Notes under the pieces: generated by a model | The model's database searches: none | What the model saw: the letters and a program-made list of their open reading frames with translations, nothing else | Told to the model about the DNA's origin: nothing | Translations under genes and position numbers: made by a program | Part shown: piece after piece, positions 7,954-15,427 of the stretch | How the letters are laid out: every line of letters starts with the position of its first letter | How positions within the stretch are numbered: the stretch's first letter is position 1 | NCBI GenBank assembly: GCA_026770615.1 | Contig: MU631939.1 | Coordinates: 18,176-33,783, forward strand | Direction of reading: 5' to 3' | DNA length: 15,608 nt | Origin: Pavlovales sp. CCMP2436 | Taxonomy: Eukaryota; Haptophyta; Pavlovophyceae; Pavlovales

Positions 7954-8372
7954 GGGTCGAAATCCGAATTAGTGGCGCGATTCCGCACTGGGGAGGGGGA
8001 AAAGTTGTGGGCGGGACGAAGTAGTAGAGATCGTTCGCCCCTGCGCGCTAAGTGTTGATAGCTGTTGTCGAATAGAGCCCTCCTCGACGGTGGGAGCCCA
8101 CCTCGTGTGCCTCTCGTGTGCCTCTGGGGTCGACAACATACTAAAGGTAACTAACATTTCCGATTTTCAGCGTTCGGAAGCGAAAAGAAAGTCATGGTTC
8201 CCGAAGTGGTGCACAAAAGTTAGTTGCAGATTCGTGAATGGGGCGCCGCCCCATTCACGAATCTGCAACTAACTTTTGTGCACCACCTCCGGTTCGTGAG
8301 TTGCTCCGGAGGATTTTCACCGGATTTTTCGCGATTTCCCCCCTGACTGGCCACTAATTCAGATTTCGACCC
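7954..8372. mobile_element. non-autonomous inverted-terminal-repeat element, copy 2 (419 bp)
   Basis: Same family and same orientation as 3116-3538. Terminal inverted repeats at 7954-7976 and 8350-8372 match at 22 of 23. The flanking direct duplication is ACAG (7950-7953 and 8373-8376). The body aligns with copy 1 throughout, with small indels near 8090-8110. Its central palindrome is perfect. It has no transposase. Two copies with different flanking duplications fix the element borders. Confidence 0.88.
8206..8286. repeat. perfect 39-bp-arm palindrome inside element copy 2
   Basis: Arms 8206-8244 and 8248-8286 pair at 39 of 39 with a 3-nt GCC loop. Relative to copy 1, one pair has changed on both sides (A8228/T8264 here, G3393/C3429 there). 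Confidence 0.92.
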
Positions 8373-8407
8373 ACAGGTCTCGTTAGTCGTCACGAATGTC
8401 AACATAA

Positions 8408-8494
8408 GGGTCGACATCCGAATTAGTCACCAGTCCGAAGGGATCATTGCGAAATAATCCGGTGATAAAATTATCCTCGAGAAACTCACTCACT
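8408..8494. mobile_element. truncated, inverted third copy of the same element family
   Basis: Starts with GGGTCGACATCCGAATTAGT (8408-8427), one mismatch from the family terminus. It then follows the reverse complement of the right end of copy 2: the CCAGTC word, GAAAT..CGCGAAA-like and AATCCGGTGA words, then TCCTC and a ..AACTCAC word, with scattered substitutions and small gaps. Similarity fades near 8494. No palindrome or opposite end follows, so it is a decayed fragment in inverse orientation 31 bp beyond copy 2's target duplication. Confidence 0.65.
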
Positions 8495-8857
8495 TTCATT
8501 TCACTCACTCAGACTTCAGACTTTAAACGCTGACACCCGGGGCCACCTGGACGCAGAGACTGCGCCCCAGGCAGACAGGCGATAGAAGTGGCATTATCAC
8601 ATATAACATGTGATTCATGGTCGAAGATCCGCATCCTCATCGTGGGGCTCGGGGCTGTCCGATTTTGCTGCTGCTGCGCATTCTGGCGGGCCCTTGCATT
8701 CCTCTGCCAGAAAGTCCTGTTATAATCCGGAACGTGCTCGGGGTCAGATCCGAAGACTTCGTGGATGGCTGTCGCACTGTCCGCGTTCCTCCCGCTTGCG
8801 CCCCCAGTCCACCGTGCGCAAGCAGCCCCGCCTTTGCCTCTCGCGGCCGAAAAGCCA
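8495..8857. other. gene-free stretch upstream of the glycosyltransferase promoter block
   Basis: An ATG-started open frame runs through here from 8617 to 9285, but it is Arg/Pro/Ala-rich, overlaps the promoter-like repeats and the start of the real gene, and shows no domain. I see a small CACAT/ATGTG inverted repeat near 8598-8612 and nothing else. Confidence 0.35.
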
Positions 8858-9022
8858 GCGCCGCCGTCTCTCCGGGCGTCCTTTTAAAAAGCGCGCCGGC
8901 GGGCAGGAGCCGTCGCGATTACAGCTCGCACGGTGGCCGGGAAGAGCTCGGCGCCGCAGTCTCTCCGGTTCCTTTTAAAATGCGCGCCGGGGCACAAGCA
9001 GGGAGCCGTCGCTCATTTACAG
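8858..9022 (+). promoter_or_regulatory. duplicated promoter-like block with TTTTAAAA boxes before the GT4-GT32 gene
   Basis: Two copies of a roughly 70-bp unit lie at about 8858-8924 and 8951-9022. Shared order: GCGCCGC, GTCTCTCCGG, TCCTTTTAAAA, GCGCGCCGG, GGAGCCGTCGC, then TTACAG. The TTTTAAAA boxes are at 8882-8889 and 8973-8980, 91 bp apart; the second ends 112 nt before the ATG. The same octamer sits 109 nt before the RWP-RK start. A TATA-like role is inference; the duplication itself is read directly. Confidence 0.55.
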
Positions 9023-9092
9023 TACCCGTCGCTCGGCACCCGCGCGGCCCTCGACTGGGCAGGCCCGATACGCGCGCCGTGGCCGTGATTGC

Positions 9093-10962
9093 ATGCACGC
9101 GATGGAGCGTGGAAGGCCTCCGCCGCTCAGCCGGCTGCGCTCGAGCTCGCTCGCCACGAGCTCGAGCGACGAGCTGGGCCAGCCGTACGACCCCTCGCCG
9201 CCCTCGTACGGCGGCGGCGACGGGCCGATCCGCGTGGCCATCTTCGCGCCCGCGTACGCGACGGGCGAGGGGAGCAGCGCGCTGATCGTGCGCGACCTGG
9301 TGCGCTTTTTCTCGGGCGTGCGCGAGGTGAGCTGGCTCGTGATTACCGTTGGGCGCGTGCGGAGAGCCGCGGCCGACGACGACGAGTCCGAGTACCCGCT
9401 CGCGCTCGCGCACAACACGATCCTCGCGCCCGCCGTCTCCCTGCCCTTCCTACACGCGCACTCGAGCTACCGCTTCTGCCCCGGGCTCGGCGGGCAGCTG
9501 CTGTACGAGCTCGAGCAGTTCCGCCCAGACGTGCTGCACCTGACCGAGCCGTGCATCCTCTCGCTGCACGCGCTGCAGTGGGCGCGCGCGCGCAAGGTGC
9601 CGGTGATGGCCACCTTCCACGGCGAGCTGCACTCGCAGCTGCGTGCGTTCGCCCTCTCGAGCGGGCCGCCGGGCGCGATGGCGCTCTTCATGTACGAGCG
9701 CTACCTGTGCAACTTTTACTCGCAGGTGCCGCGCGTCTTCGTACCCTCCAGCCAGCTGCAGTACGAACTGTGGGCCGCGGGCTACGGCGAGCGCGGCGTC
9801 AACGAGGTCAACGTGTGCGGCGTCGGGGTCGACCTGCAGCGATTCAGCCCGAGCGCGCGCTCGGCGGCCGTGCGCGCGCAGCTCGGCGCGCGCGACGAGA
9901 GCACGGTGCTGGTGCTCTGGCTCGGGCCCGCCTCGCAGGAGGCGGGAGCGGACGTGTGGGCCTACGTCCTCTCGCGGCTGCACACGGACGGGGCCAACGT
10001 GGCAGGTGTGGTGGTGGGCGCGGGGGAGGCGGCGCAGGCGCTGCGCGCGGCGCTGCCGCGCGTGCGCGTGACAGTGGCGACGGAGGGGGCGCAGCCGAGG
10101 CGGCACAGCGCGGACGGGCCAGAGCTGCCACCCACGCCCATGACGCCGCCGACGCCGGGCGAGGCGTGCGACCGCGCCGAGCGCGGCGCGCAGGGCAGGC
10201 AGTACGGCGAGCGGCCGCGGCCGGTGCGGCACCCACCGACGGTGTGCGCGCTGCTGGAGTCCATCCTCGCCTCATGCGACGTGCTCCTGTGCCCTGCCGC
10301 CGTCGACCCCTTCTGCACGCACCTGCTCCGCGCGCTCGCCGCGGGGCTCGCAATCGTGCTCGACGCGGACGCGGCGGCGCGGCTGAGCGACCTGGGCCTG
10401 GCCGACGTGCACTCCGCCGTGCTGGCGCTGCCCGCCGCGAGCACAGACGTCGACGGCTGCTACGCGGCCACCTCGGCGTTGGTGCGCGACGGCGCGCTCG
10501 CCTCACGGCTGCGGCGCGTGGGCCGGCGGCAGCTGCAGCGCGCGATGGTCACGGGCTCGCCCGGCGCGTCGCCGCCCCTCTGCGCCACGACTGACGGCAG
10601 CAACGGCAGCGGCAGCGGCAATGGCGGGCCGCTGCTGACGCCTGAGCAGCTCGGCTCGCCCACGGCCGGCGTGGGCTGCTCCATCGACGGGTTCGCCCCG
10701 CACCACGCGCGGCTGCTCACGCACTACAAGGAGAGCGTCGCCCTCGCGCGCCTGCGCCCGCCGCGCGCGCTGCGCGCCGAGAAGATGCTGCACAACATCT
10801 ACTGGCTCTGCGCGATGGCCCTTTTCTCCTCCGCCTCCAAGACGCTCCACGCGCTCAGCCGGTATGTATACTATTTATATGCAATAATAATAATAGCAAT
10901 TACAAATATAATAAAAATATTAATGATAATAGCAATAACAATGATTATAATGATAATAATGA

Positions 10963-11030
<68 letters not shown>

Positions 11031-12898
11031 TATCATATCATATCATATCATATCATATCATATGTATATATAATATTATATAAATAAAAATAAACGAATA
11101 ATATATATATATATATATGGCCTATATATATAAATATATAATGACAATAATATAATCTGATTATTTTTAGGCGCTCCGCGGGCGTCGGTGGCGCCTCGCT
11201 GCCCCCGCGGCTCTTAGCGCGGCTCGCGCAGGCCGCGCTGCTGCTCGCGCTGCCGCTGCCGCTGCTGCTCACGTGCCTGGCCTACGTGCCGGTACTGCTG
11301 CTGATGCAGCTGGCCTGGCTCCTCGAAGCCATGGCGCCGCAGCCGCGCGTGTACGGCGACGCCTCCCTGCCGCCCGCGCTCACCGGCGCCAAGCGCGGGC
11401 TGGCGAGCGGCGGCGTGGGCGTGCTCGCCAGCGTCGTGCGGGCCAGCCGCGCCGCCGCGCGCGCCGTGCTCGCGCCCGCGCGTGGGCTGCCCTCGTCCGG
11501 CTCGCTACCCGACGCGCTCGCCGCCGCCGGCGCGGCGGGCGGCAAGCAGCAGCGGCGCGCGCAGTCGAGGGCACGCGAGCGGCTGCGGCGCGCGAGCGTG
11601 CTCGCGGGCGCGGGGAGCGTGCTGCTACTCGGCGCATACCTTGCGCTCGTGGCGGTGCTCAAGGCGCACACGAGCCGGCACATGTGGCAGGAGCACGAGT
11701 TCTGGTGCCACGACGTGCGCGGCGTGTGCGAGCGGCGGATTCCCTTCATCATCCACCAGATGTACAAGAACGAGGCGCTGCCTGAGGAGTGGGCCAACAC
11801 GCCGTCCACGTGGCAGCGCATGAATCCGGGGTACAAGTACATGCTCTGGACTGACCACGAGTTGCAGGAGCTCATCGCAAACCACTACGCCTGGTTCCTG
11901 CCCGTCTACCTCTCCTACCCGCACAACATCCAACGCTCCGACTCCAGCCGCTACTTCCTGCTCCACCGGTACGGTGGCATCTACGCCGACCTTGACATCG
12001 TCTCCACGCGCTCGATCGACCGGCTCATCGCTGGTGCGCGCAGCCCCCCCCCCCCTTATCCACCACCACTCGCCTTCGTGCGCAAGATGTTTTTGTGTGT
12101 CCTGCCCCGCTCTAGGCTAACAGTGTGTTGTGGTCCCAGGCTTACAGTGTGTTGTTGCTGCACCACTGGGAGTCTGGGAGACCGTTTACGGGGCCGGACG
12201 TTTTTCTAGATATTTACACACTCTGGTGTTGACGCCCAAACCTGCTCCGCACTATAGGCCACGAGGCCTTGCTACCGCTGACGCCCAACATCGGGATCAC
12301 CAACGCGGTGATGGCCTCGACGCCCGGCCACGAGTTTTTCGCGTTCGCGATCAAGGAGCTCGAGCGCTACTCGCAGACCTGGTACCACGGCACGCGGCAC
12401 GTGACCATCGTCTCGTCGACCGGCCCAACGTTTTTGTGGAGCGCATTCCTGCACTACCGCGGCACCAACTCGGTTGCGCTTGTACCCGCGGCGGTGTGGG
12501 GCAAGTGCACCGTCTGCCACCCGCTGTGCGCCGAGATGGCGGGCGCTTTCTTCCGCCATCTCTCGGGTGGCTCGTGGCACACGGGCGACTCGAAGGCCAT
12601 CAACAACGCGCTCATCTGCCACCCAATCCTCCTCGCCATCGGCTCGACCCTCGCTCTGAGTGCGGTGCGCATGCGCGTGATGTGGGTGCCGCTGATCGCC
12701 GTCGCGTCGGCCTACCTCTTCCAGGACTGGCTTGACATCGACATGTGGTTCGCGCCCGTTGCGTGGCTGATGGGCAGAGGCAAGCATGGGAGCGCTGCCG
12801 CGCCCAAGCTGCTGCCCGGCGAGCAGCCAGGCGCAGAGGCGCTGCTCGACGCAAAGGCCGCCGCGGCCAACGACCTGTCGCGCGACCCGACCGTCTGA
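9093..12898 (+). CDS. GT4-type glycosyltransferase fused through membrane segments to a GT32 (OCH1/IPC mannosyltransferase-like) domain
   Basis: Predicted Golgi/ER membrane glycosyltransferase of 1090 aa from three exons: 9093-10861, 11171-12033, 12258-12898. All junctions are GT-AG and in frame. Residues about 46-480 form a GT-B fold of the GT4 type: FAPAYATGEGSSAL, then DVLHLTEP, VMATFHGELH, VFVPSSQLQYEL and CGVGVDLQRFSP. A Pro-rich, low-complexity insert (about 335-380) follows. The expected E-x7-E is degenerate (D405...R413). Hydrophobic segments come at about 600-645 and 732-755. GT32 begins with IPFIIHQ (780-786), PEEWANTPSTW, the donor-binding GGIYADLD (D863/D865), PNIGITNAVMAS after the last junction, and GGSWH..D (about 982-988). 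Two C-terminal hydrophobic segments (996-1012, 1018-1033) are as in inositol-phosphoceramide mannosyltransferases. Start is the first ATG (a second is 9 nt on). Donor and acceptor sugars are not readable. Confidence 0.85.
10862..11170 (+). other. AT-rich microsatellite-filled intron 1 of the GT4-GT32 gene
   Basis: Donor CAGCCG|GTATGT, acceptor TTATTTTTAG|GCGCTC; phase 2 (CG|G codes Arg 590). The interior is almost pure A/T: TTA repeats (about 10971-10990), an (AT)20 run (10989-11028) and (CATAT)7 (11029-11063), in sharp contrast with the GC-rich exons. Reading through it produces a hydrophobic Ile/Tyr tail that is not real protein. Confidence 0.88.
12034..12257 (+). other. intron 2 of the GT4-GT32 gene
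   Basis: Donor ATCGCTG|GTGCGCG, acceptor GCACTATAG|GCCACG; phase 1 (G|GC codes Gly 878). It separates the GT32 DxD from its second half; joining gives RLIAGHEALLPLTPN, as expected for the family. Inside are a C12 run (12044-12055) and a tandem AGGCT(A/T)ACAGTGTGTTGT (12114-12131 and 12138-12155). Confidence 0.85.
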
Positions 12899-12991
12899 TT
12901 CTGACTCTGAGGCCCCGCTGGCGCTCGCGTTGTCGTTAGGGCAATCTGCCTAGGTGTCGTTTTACGTAGTGCACAAGTTCGTTCATATAGA
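12899..12991. other. 93-bp gap between two convergent stop codons
   Basis: The plus-strand glycosyltransferase and the minus-strand repeat gene end here facing each other. With so little room their 3' UTRs very likely overlap as antisense transcripts. No clear poly(A) signal is seen. Confidence 0.4.
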
Positions 12992-14932
12992 TTAGATGCG
13001 CTGCTCGCTCTTCCGCGAGATCACGTCGAAGAGCCGAGGTGCAGGCACGCCAAGTGTCGCAAACGCCCACGCGGTGTTGGCAATCTCCTGCGGCTTGAAG
13101 CTGCCGACGCGCTGCTCGCTCTCGCGCGCAATCGCCTCGAAAAGCTGCGGCGCGGGCACACCGGCTTTCGCAAACGCCCACGCGGTGTTCGCAATCTCCT
13201 GTGGTTTGAAGGTGCCGACGCGCTTCTCGCTCTCACGCGCGATAGCGTCGAAGAGCTGCGGTGCGTGCACGCCGAGCGTCGCAAACGCCCACGCGGTGTT
13301 GGCAAGCTCCTGCGGTTTGAAGCTGCTGATGCGCTGCTCGCTCTCGCGCGCGATCGCCTCGAAGAGCCGCGGCGCAGGCACGCCGGCTTTCGCAAATGCC
13401 CACGCCGTGTTGGCGAGGTCCTGAGGGTTGAAGCTGCCGATGCGCTGCTCGCTCTCGCGCTCGATTGCTTCGAAGAGCTGAGGATCGGAGATACCGATTG
13501 TTGCAAACGCCCACGCGGTGTTGGTGAGGTCCTGCGGCTTGAAGCTGCTGATACCCTGCTCGCTCGCGCGCGCAATTAGTTCGAAGAGCTGAGGGTCGGG
13601 GATGCCGAGTGTTGCAAACGCCCACGCGGTGTTGGTAAAGTCCTGCGCGTTGAATTCGCCAATGCGCGATATCGCCTCCGCGCTGAGCAAGCGCATGGTT
13701 GCGCGTGCTGGCTCGAAGCGGAGCCGAGCCATGCTGTAACACGTAGTTGAGATCCCGCGCGCATCGAGGCGAGGAATAGTCCGAGAGGTGTGCTGCAGCA
13801 GCTGTAGCAGCGCGCGTTCTTCCTTGAGGAAGAAGTCAGCGCGCTCACGGCCTGTCGCCCGCGCCTTGCTGAGCCTACTCCACGCAGTGGCGACGTTAAC
13901 CTCGTCGAACGAGCTCCCATTGCGCTTGTACACGTCGAGGATGGCCGACAAAGATTCGGCTTTTGTGAGACGGCTCGTGATCAACCTTGGCGAGAGCAGC
14001 TGGTCTGCCTTCCGCTCGGGCGTGCGCGATTCTGGTGCGCCTTCTTTTGCGTTGGCGAGCACCTGCGGCTTGGCGAAGCCGCCGACAGCCGCAGAGCCGC
14101 CGGCGCGCTGCGCACGTGCGATCGCGTCAAAAAGCTGGGGTGCAGGCACGTCGAGCGTTCCAAACGCCCACGCGGTGTTGATAAGGTCCTGTGGGCTGAA
14201 GCTGCCAATGCGCTGCTTGCTCTCGCGCTCGATCGCCTCGAAGAGCCGAGAGTCAGAGATGCCGAGTGTCGCAAACGCCCATGCGGTGTTGCCGAGCGCC
14301 TGCGGTTGGAACTCGCCAAGGCGTGGTATCGCCTCCGCGCCGAGCAAGCGCATAGCCGCGCTTGCTGGTGCGTAGCCGAGCCGGGCCATGCCGTAGCACG
14401 CGCCGGCGATATTGCGCGCATCGAGGCGAGGAATGGCCCTCTCGGTTTGCTGCAGCAGCTGCAGTAGCACACTCTTCTCCTGTCGGAAAAAGCTAGCGCG
14501 CTCGCTGCCTGTCGCCCGCGCCTTTCCCAGCCGATTCCACGCGGCGGCAACGTTGATCTCGTTGAACGAGCTCCCATTGTGTTTGTACACTTCGAGGATG
14601 GCCGACAAAGAGTCGGCGCTCATAAGACGGTTCGTGATCTCTCTCGGCGAGAGGGCTACGATAGGCGCATCAGCGGGCTGAGCGCACATTGTCGCCCGCG
14701 CACTGCGGCTTGCGCCAACCCCGTCGGGGTGCATCAGCGACGAGCGTGGCAACTCCGGATGCGAGGTTGGCCGCAGTGCGCACGCGGAGGCTGAGTGGCT
14801 CGCCGGCCGCGGGCCGACGGCCATCCGAGAGCGCAGGCCCGCCACGCCCAGCTGATGCGCATGGCCCAGCCCGAGGGCCGCGGTGAGGAGGAGGAGGGGC
14901 CACATCGCGGCGTAGCGCGCGCGTGCCGCCAT
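12992..14932 (-). CDS. octotricopeptide-like 'NTAWAFA' repeat protein with N-terminal signal sequence
   Basis: Probable organelle RNA-binding or RNA-processing factor of the OPR/RAP-associated helical-repeat type common in algae. 646 aa, single exon, ATG at 14932. Residues 1-25 (WPLLLLTAALGLGHA core) look like a signal peptide followed by an Arg/Ser/Ala-rich stretch, the bipartite layout used for complex plastids. Two long homologous modules follow at about 94-272 and 313-460, each beginning LSPR.IT.RL and running through IPRLDAR and MRLL..EAI. They lead into 37-residue repeats of the form (S)F.PQ(D/E)(L/I)(A/T)NTAWAFA..G(V/I)..P.LF.AI.R.SEQR(I/V): two in the first module (with a broken third, GFAKPQVLANA, at about 285) and six in the second (from about 427). 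The protein stops just after repeat six (SEQRI). No RAP domain is present. The precise RNA target is unknown; plastid location is inference. Confidence 0.8.
   Translation of the reverse strand: MAARARYAAMWPLLLLTAALGLGHAHQLGVAGLRSRMAVGPRPASHSASACALRPTSHPELPRSSLMHPDGVGASRSARATMCAQPADAPIVALSPREITNRLMSADSLSAILEVYKHNGSSFNEINVAAAWNRLGKARATGSERASFFRQEKSVLLQLLQQTERAIPRLDARNIAGACYGMARLGYAPASAAMRLLGAEAIPRLGEFQPQALGNTAWAFATLGISDSRLFEAIERESKQRIGSFSPQDLINTAWAFGTLDVPAPQLFDAIARAQRAGGSAAVGGFAKPQVLANAKEGAPESRTPERKADQLLSPRLITSRLTKAESLSAILDVYKRNGSSFDEVNVATAWSRLSKARATGRERADFFLKEERALLQLLQHTSRTIPRLDARGISTTCYSMARLRFEPARATMRLLSAEAISRIGEFNAQDFTNTAWAFATLGIPDPQLFELIARASEQGISSFKPQDLTNTAWAFATIGISDPQLFEAIERESEQRIGSFNPQDLANTAWAFAKAGVPAPRLFEAIARESEQRISSFKPQELANTAWAFATLGVHAPQLFDAIARESEKRVGTFKPQEIANTAWAFAKAGVPAPQLFEAIARESEQRVGSFKPQEIANTAWAFATLGVPAPRLFDVISRKSEQRI
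12998..13660 (-). repeat. six 111-bp tandem coding repeats
   Basis: Consecutive 37-codon units encode the NTAWAFA repeats. In the last four units AKAG and ATLG variants alternate, so the most recent copying unit may have been 222 bp. Confidence 0.82.
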
Positions 14933-15173
14933 CGTGACCTCGCGAACTTCCTAACTAACTTTCTGCAATAACAAAATGTTTTATCCTCGATCAATCGGAT
15001 CAGATCTACTCGGGCGCAGCCCAGCTAAAGCAGGCCCGGCGAAGAATCAACAGGGCTGAGCGCTCAAACATCAATAGCTTATGTCAAGTCTAATTGATTA
15101 TTTAAAAATAAGTAGCTAAACAACTAACTTTTCAAAACAACACCCGTGCGCGTTGATCGCCCTGTCGCACGCC
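14933..15173. promoter_or_regulatory. upstream region of the repeat-protein gene
   Basis: About 240 bp with no gene. AT-rich near 15090-15130, including TATTTAAAAATAA about 165 nt upstream of the ATG. On the minus strand TTTTGTTATTGCAG lies about 30 nt before the ATG and resembles a 3' splice site, so a 5' UTR intron or splice-leader acceptor is possible but unproven. Confidence 0.3.
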
Positions 15174-15284
15174 TCAGCGGTGGTGCGGCGGGGGCGGCGG
15201 AGCTGGCGTGCTCATGAGTTCCATGTTGGGCCTCGCGACACAAAACTCGGTGGTCGCCTGGTATGCAGCCTGGAGCCGTCCGTG
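15174..15284 (-). CDS. possible 3'-terminal exon of an unidentified gene
   Basis: On the minus strand an open frame ends at TGA (15174-15176) and codes for HGRLQAAYQATTEFCVARPN (20 residues) followed by MELMST and a Pro/His tail. It looks like real helical protein rather than the Arg/Ala noise of shadow frames. It follows a plausible acceptor CATACAG|CACGG (AG at 15286-15285, phase 0), and the frame is closed upstream by TGA at 15297-15299. The preceding exon would lie to the right, probably beyond the window, with the palindrome in the intron. I do not recognise the family. Low confidence. Confidence 0.3.
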   Translation of the reverse strand, partial: HGRLQAAYQATTEFCVARPNMELMSTPAPPPPPHHR

Positions 15285-15323
15285 CTGTATGTACTCTCAA
15301 GTTGCAAAACGCAGCAACAGTAG

Positions 15324-15427
15324 ATCGACAATCGGGCCTTTAGCTCTCCGACTCGGATAGAAAAGGAAGGTCAGCGCTGACCATCCTTTTCTATCCGATT
15401 CGGAGAGCTAAAGGCCCGATTGTCGAT
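15324..15427. repeat. 104-bp near-perfect palindrome (foldback element)
   Basis: Arms 15324-15375 and 15376-15427 pair at 50 of 52 positions with no loop (centre GGTCAGC|GCTGACC). No clear target duplication flanks it. It is unrelated in sequence to the other palindromes. It could be a foldback transposon end, a snap-back duplication or a hairpin RNA source. Confidence 0.9.

Noticed and set aside
8441..8494. Possible hairpin TCACC...GGTGA taken alone
   Set aside because: Better explained as part of the decayed third copy of the transposon family.
8617..9285. ATG-started 222-codon frame before the glycosyltransferase gene
   Set aside because: Overlaps the duplicated promoter-like block and the true start; composition is Arg/Pro/Ala noise.
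9089..10594. 501-codon plus-strand open frame overlapping the GT4 exon
   Set aside because: Ala/Arg-rich shadow in another frame; the 9093 frame carries the glycosyltransferase motifs.
10862..11087. Ile/Tyr-rich C-terminal tail of the GT4 frame
   Set aside because: It is translation of AT microsatellites in an intron; splicing at GTATGT...TTTAG restores a sensible frame.
13265..14375. Plus-strand repetitive frames opposite the NTAWAFA gene
   Set aside because: They mirror the 111-bp repeats on the wrong strand; only the minus frame gives the family motif, a signal peptide and an ATG.
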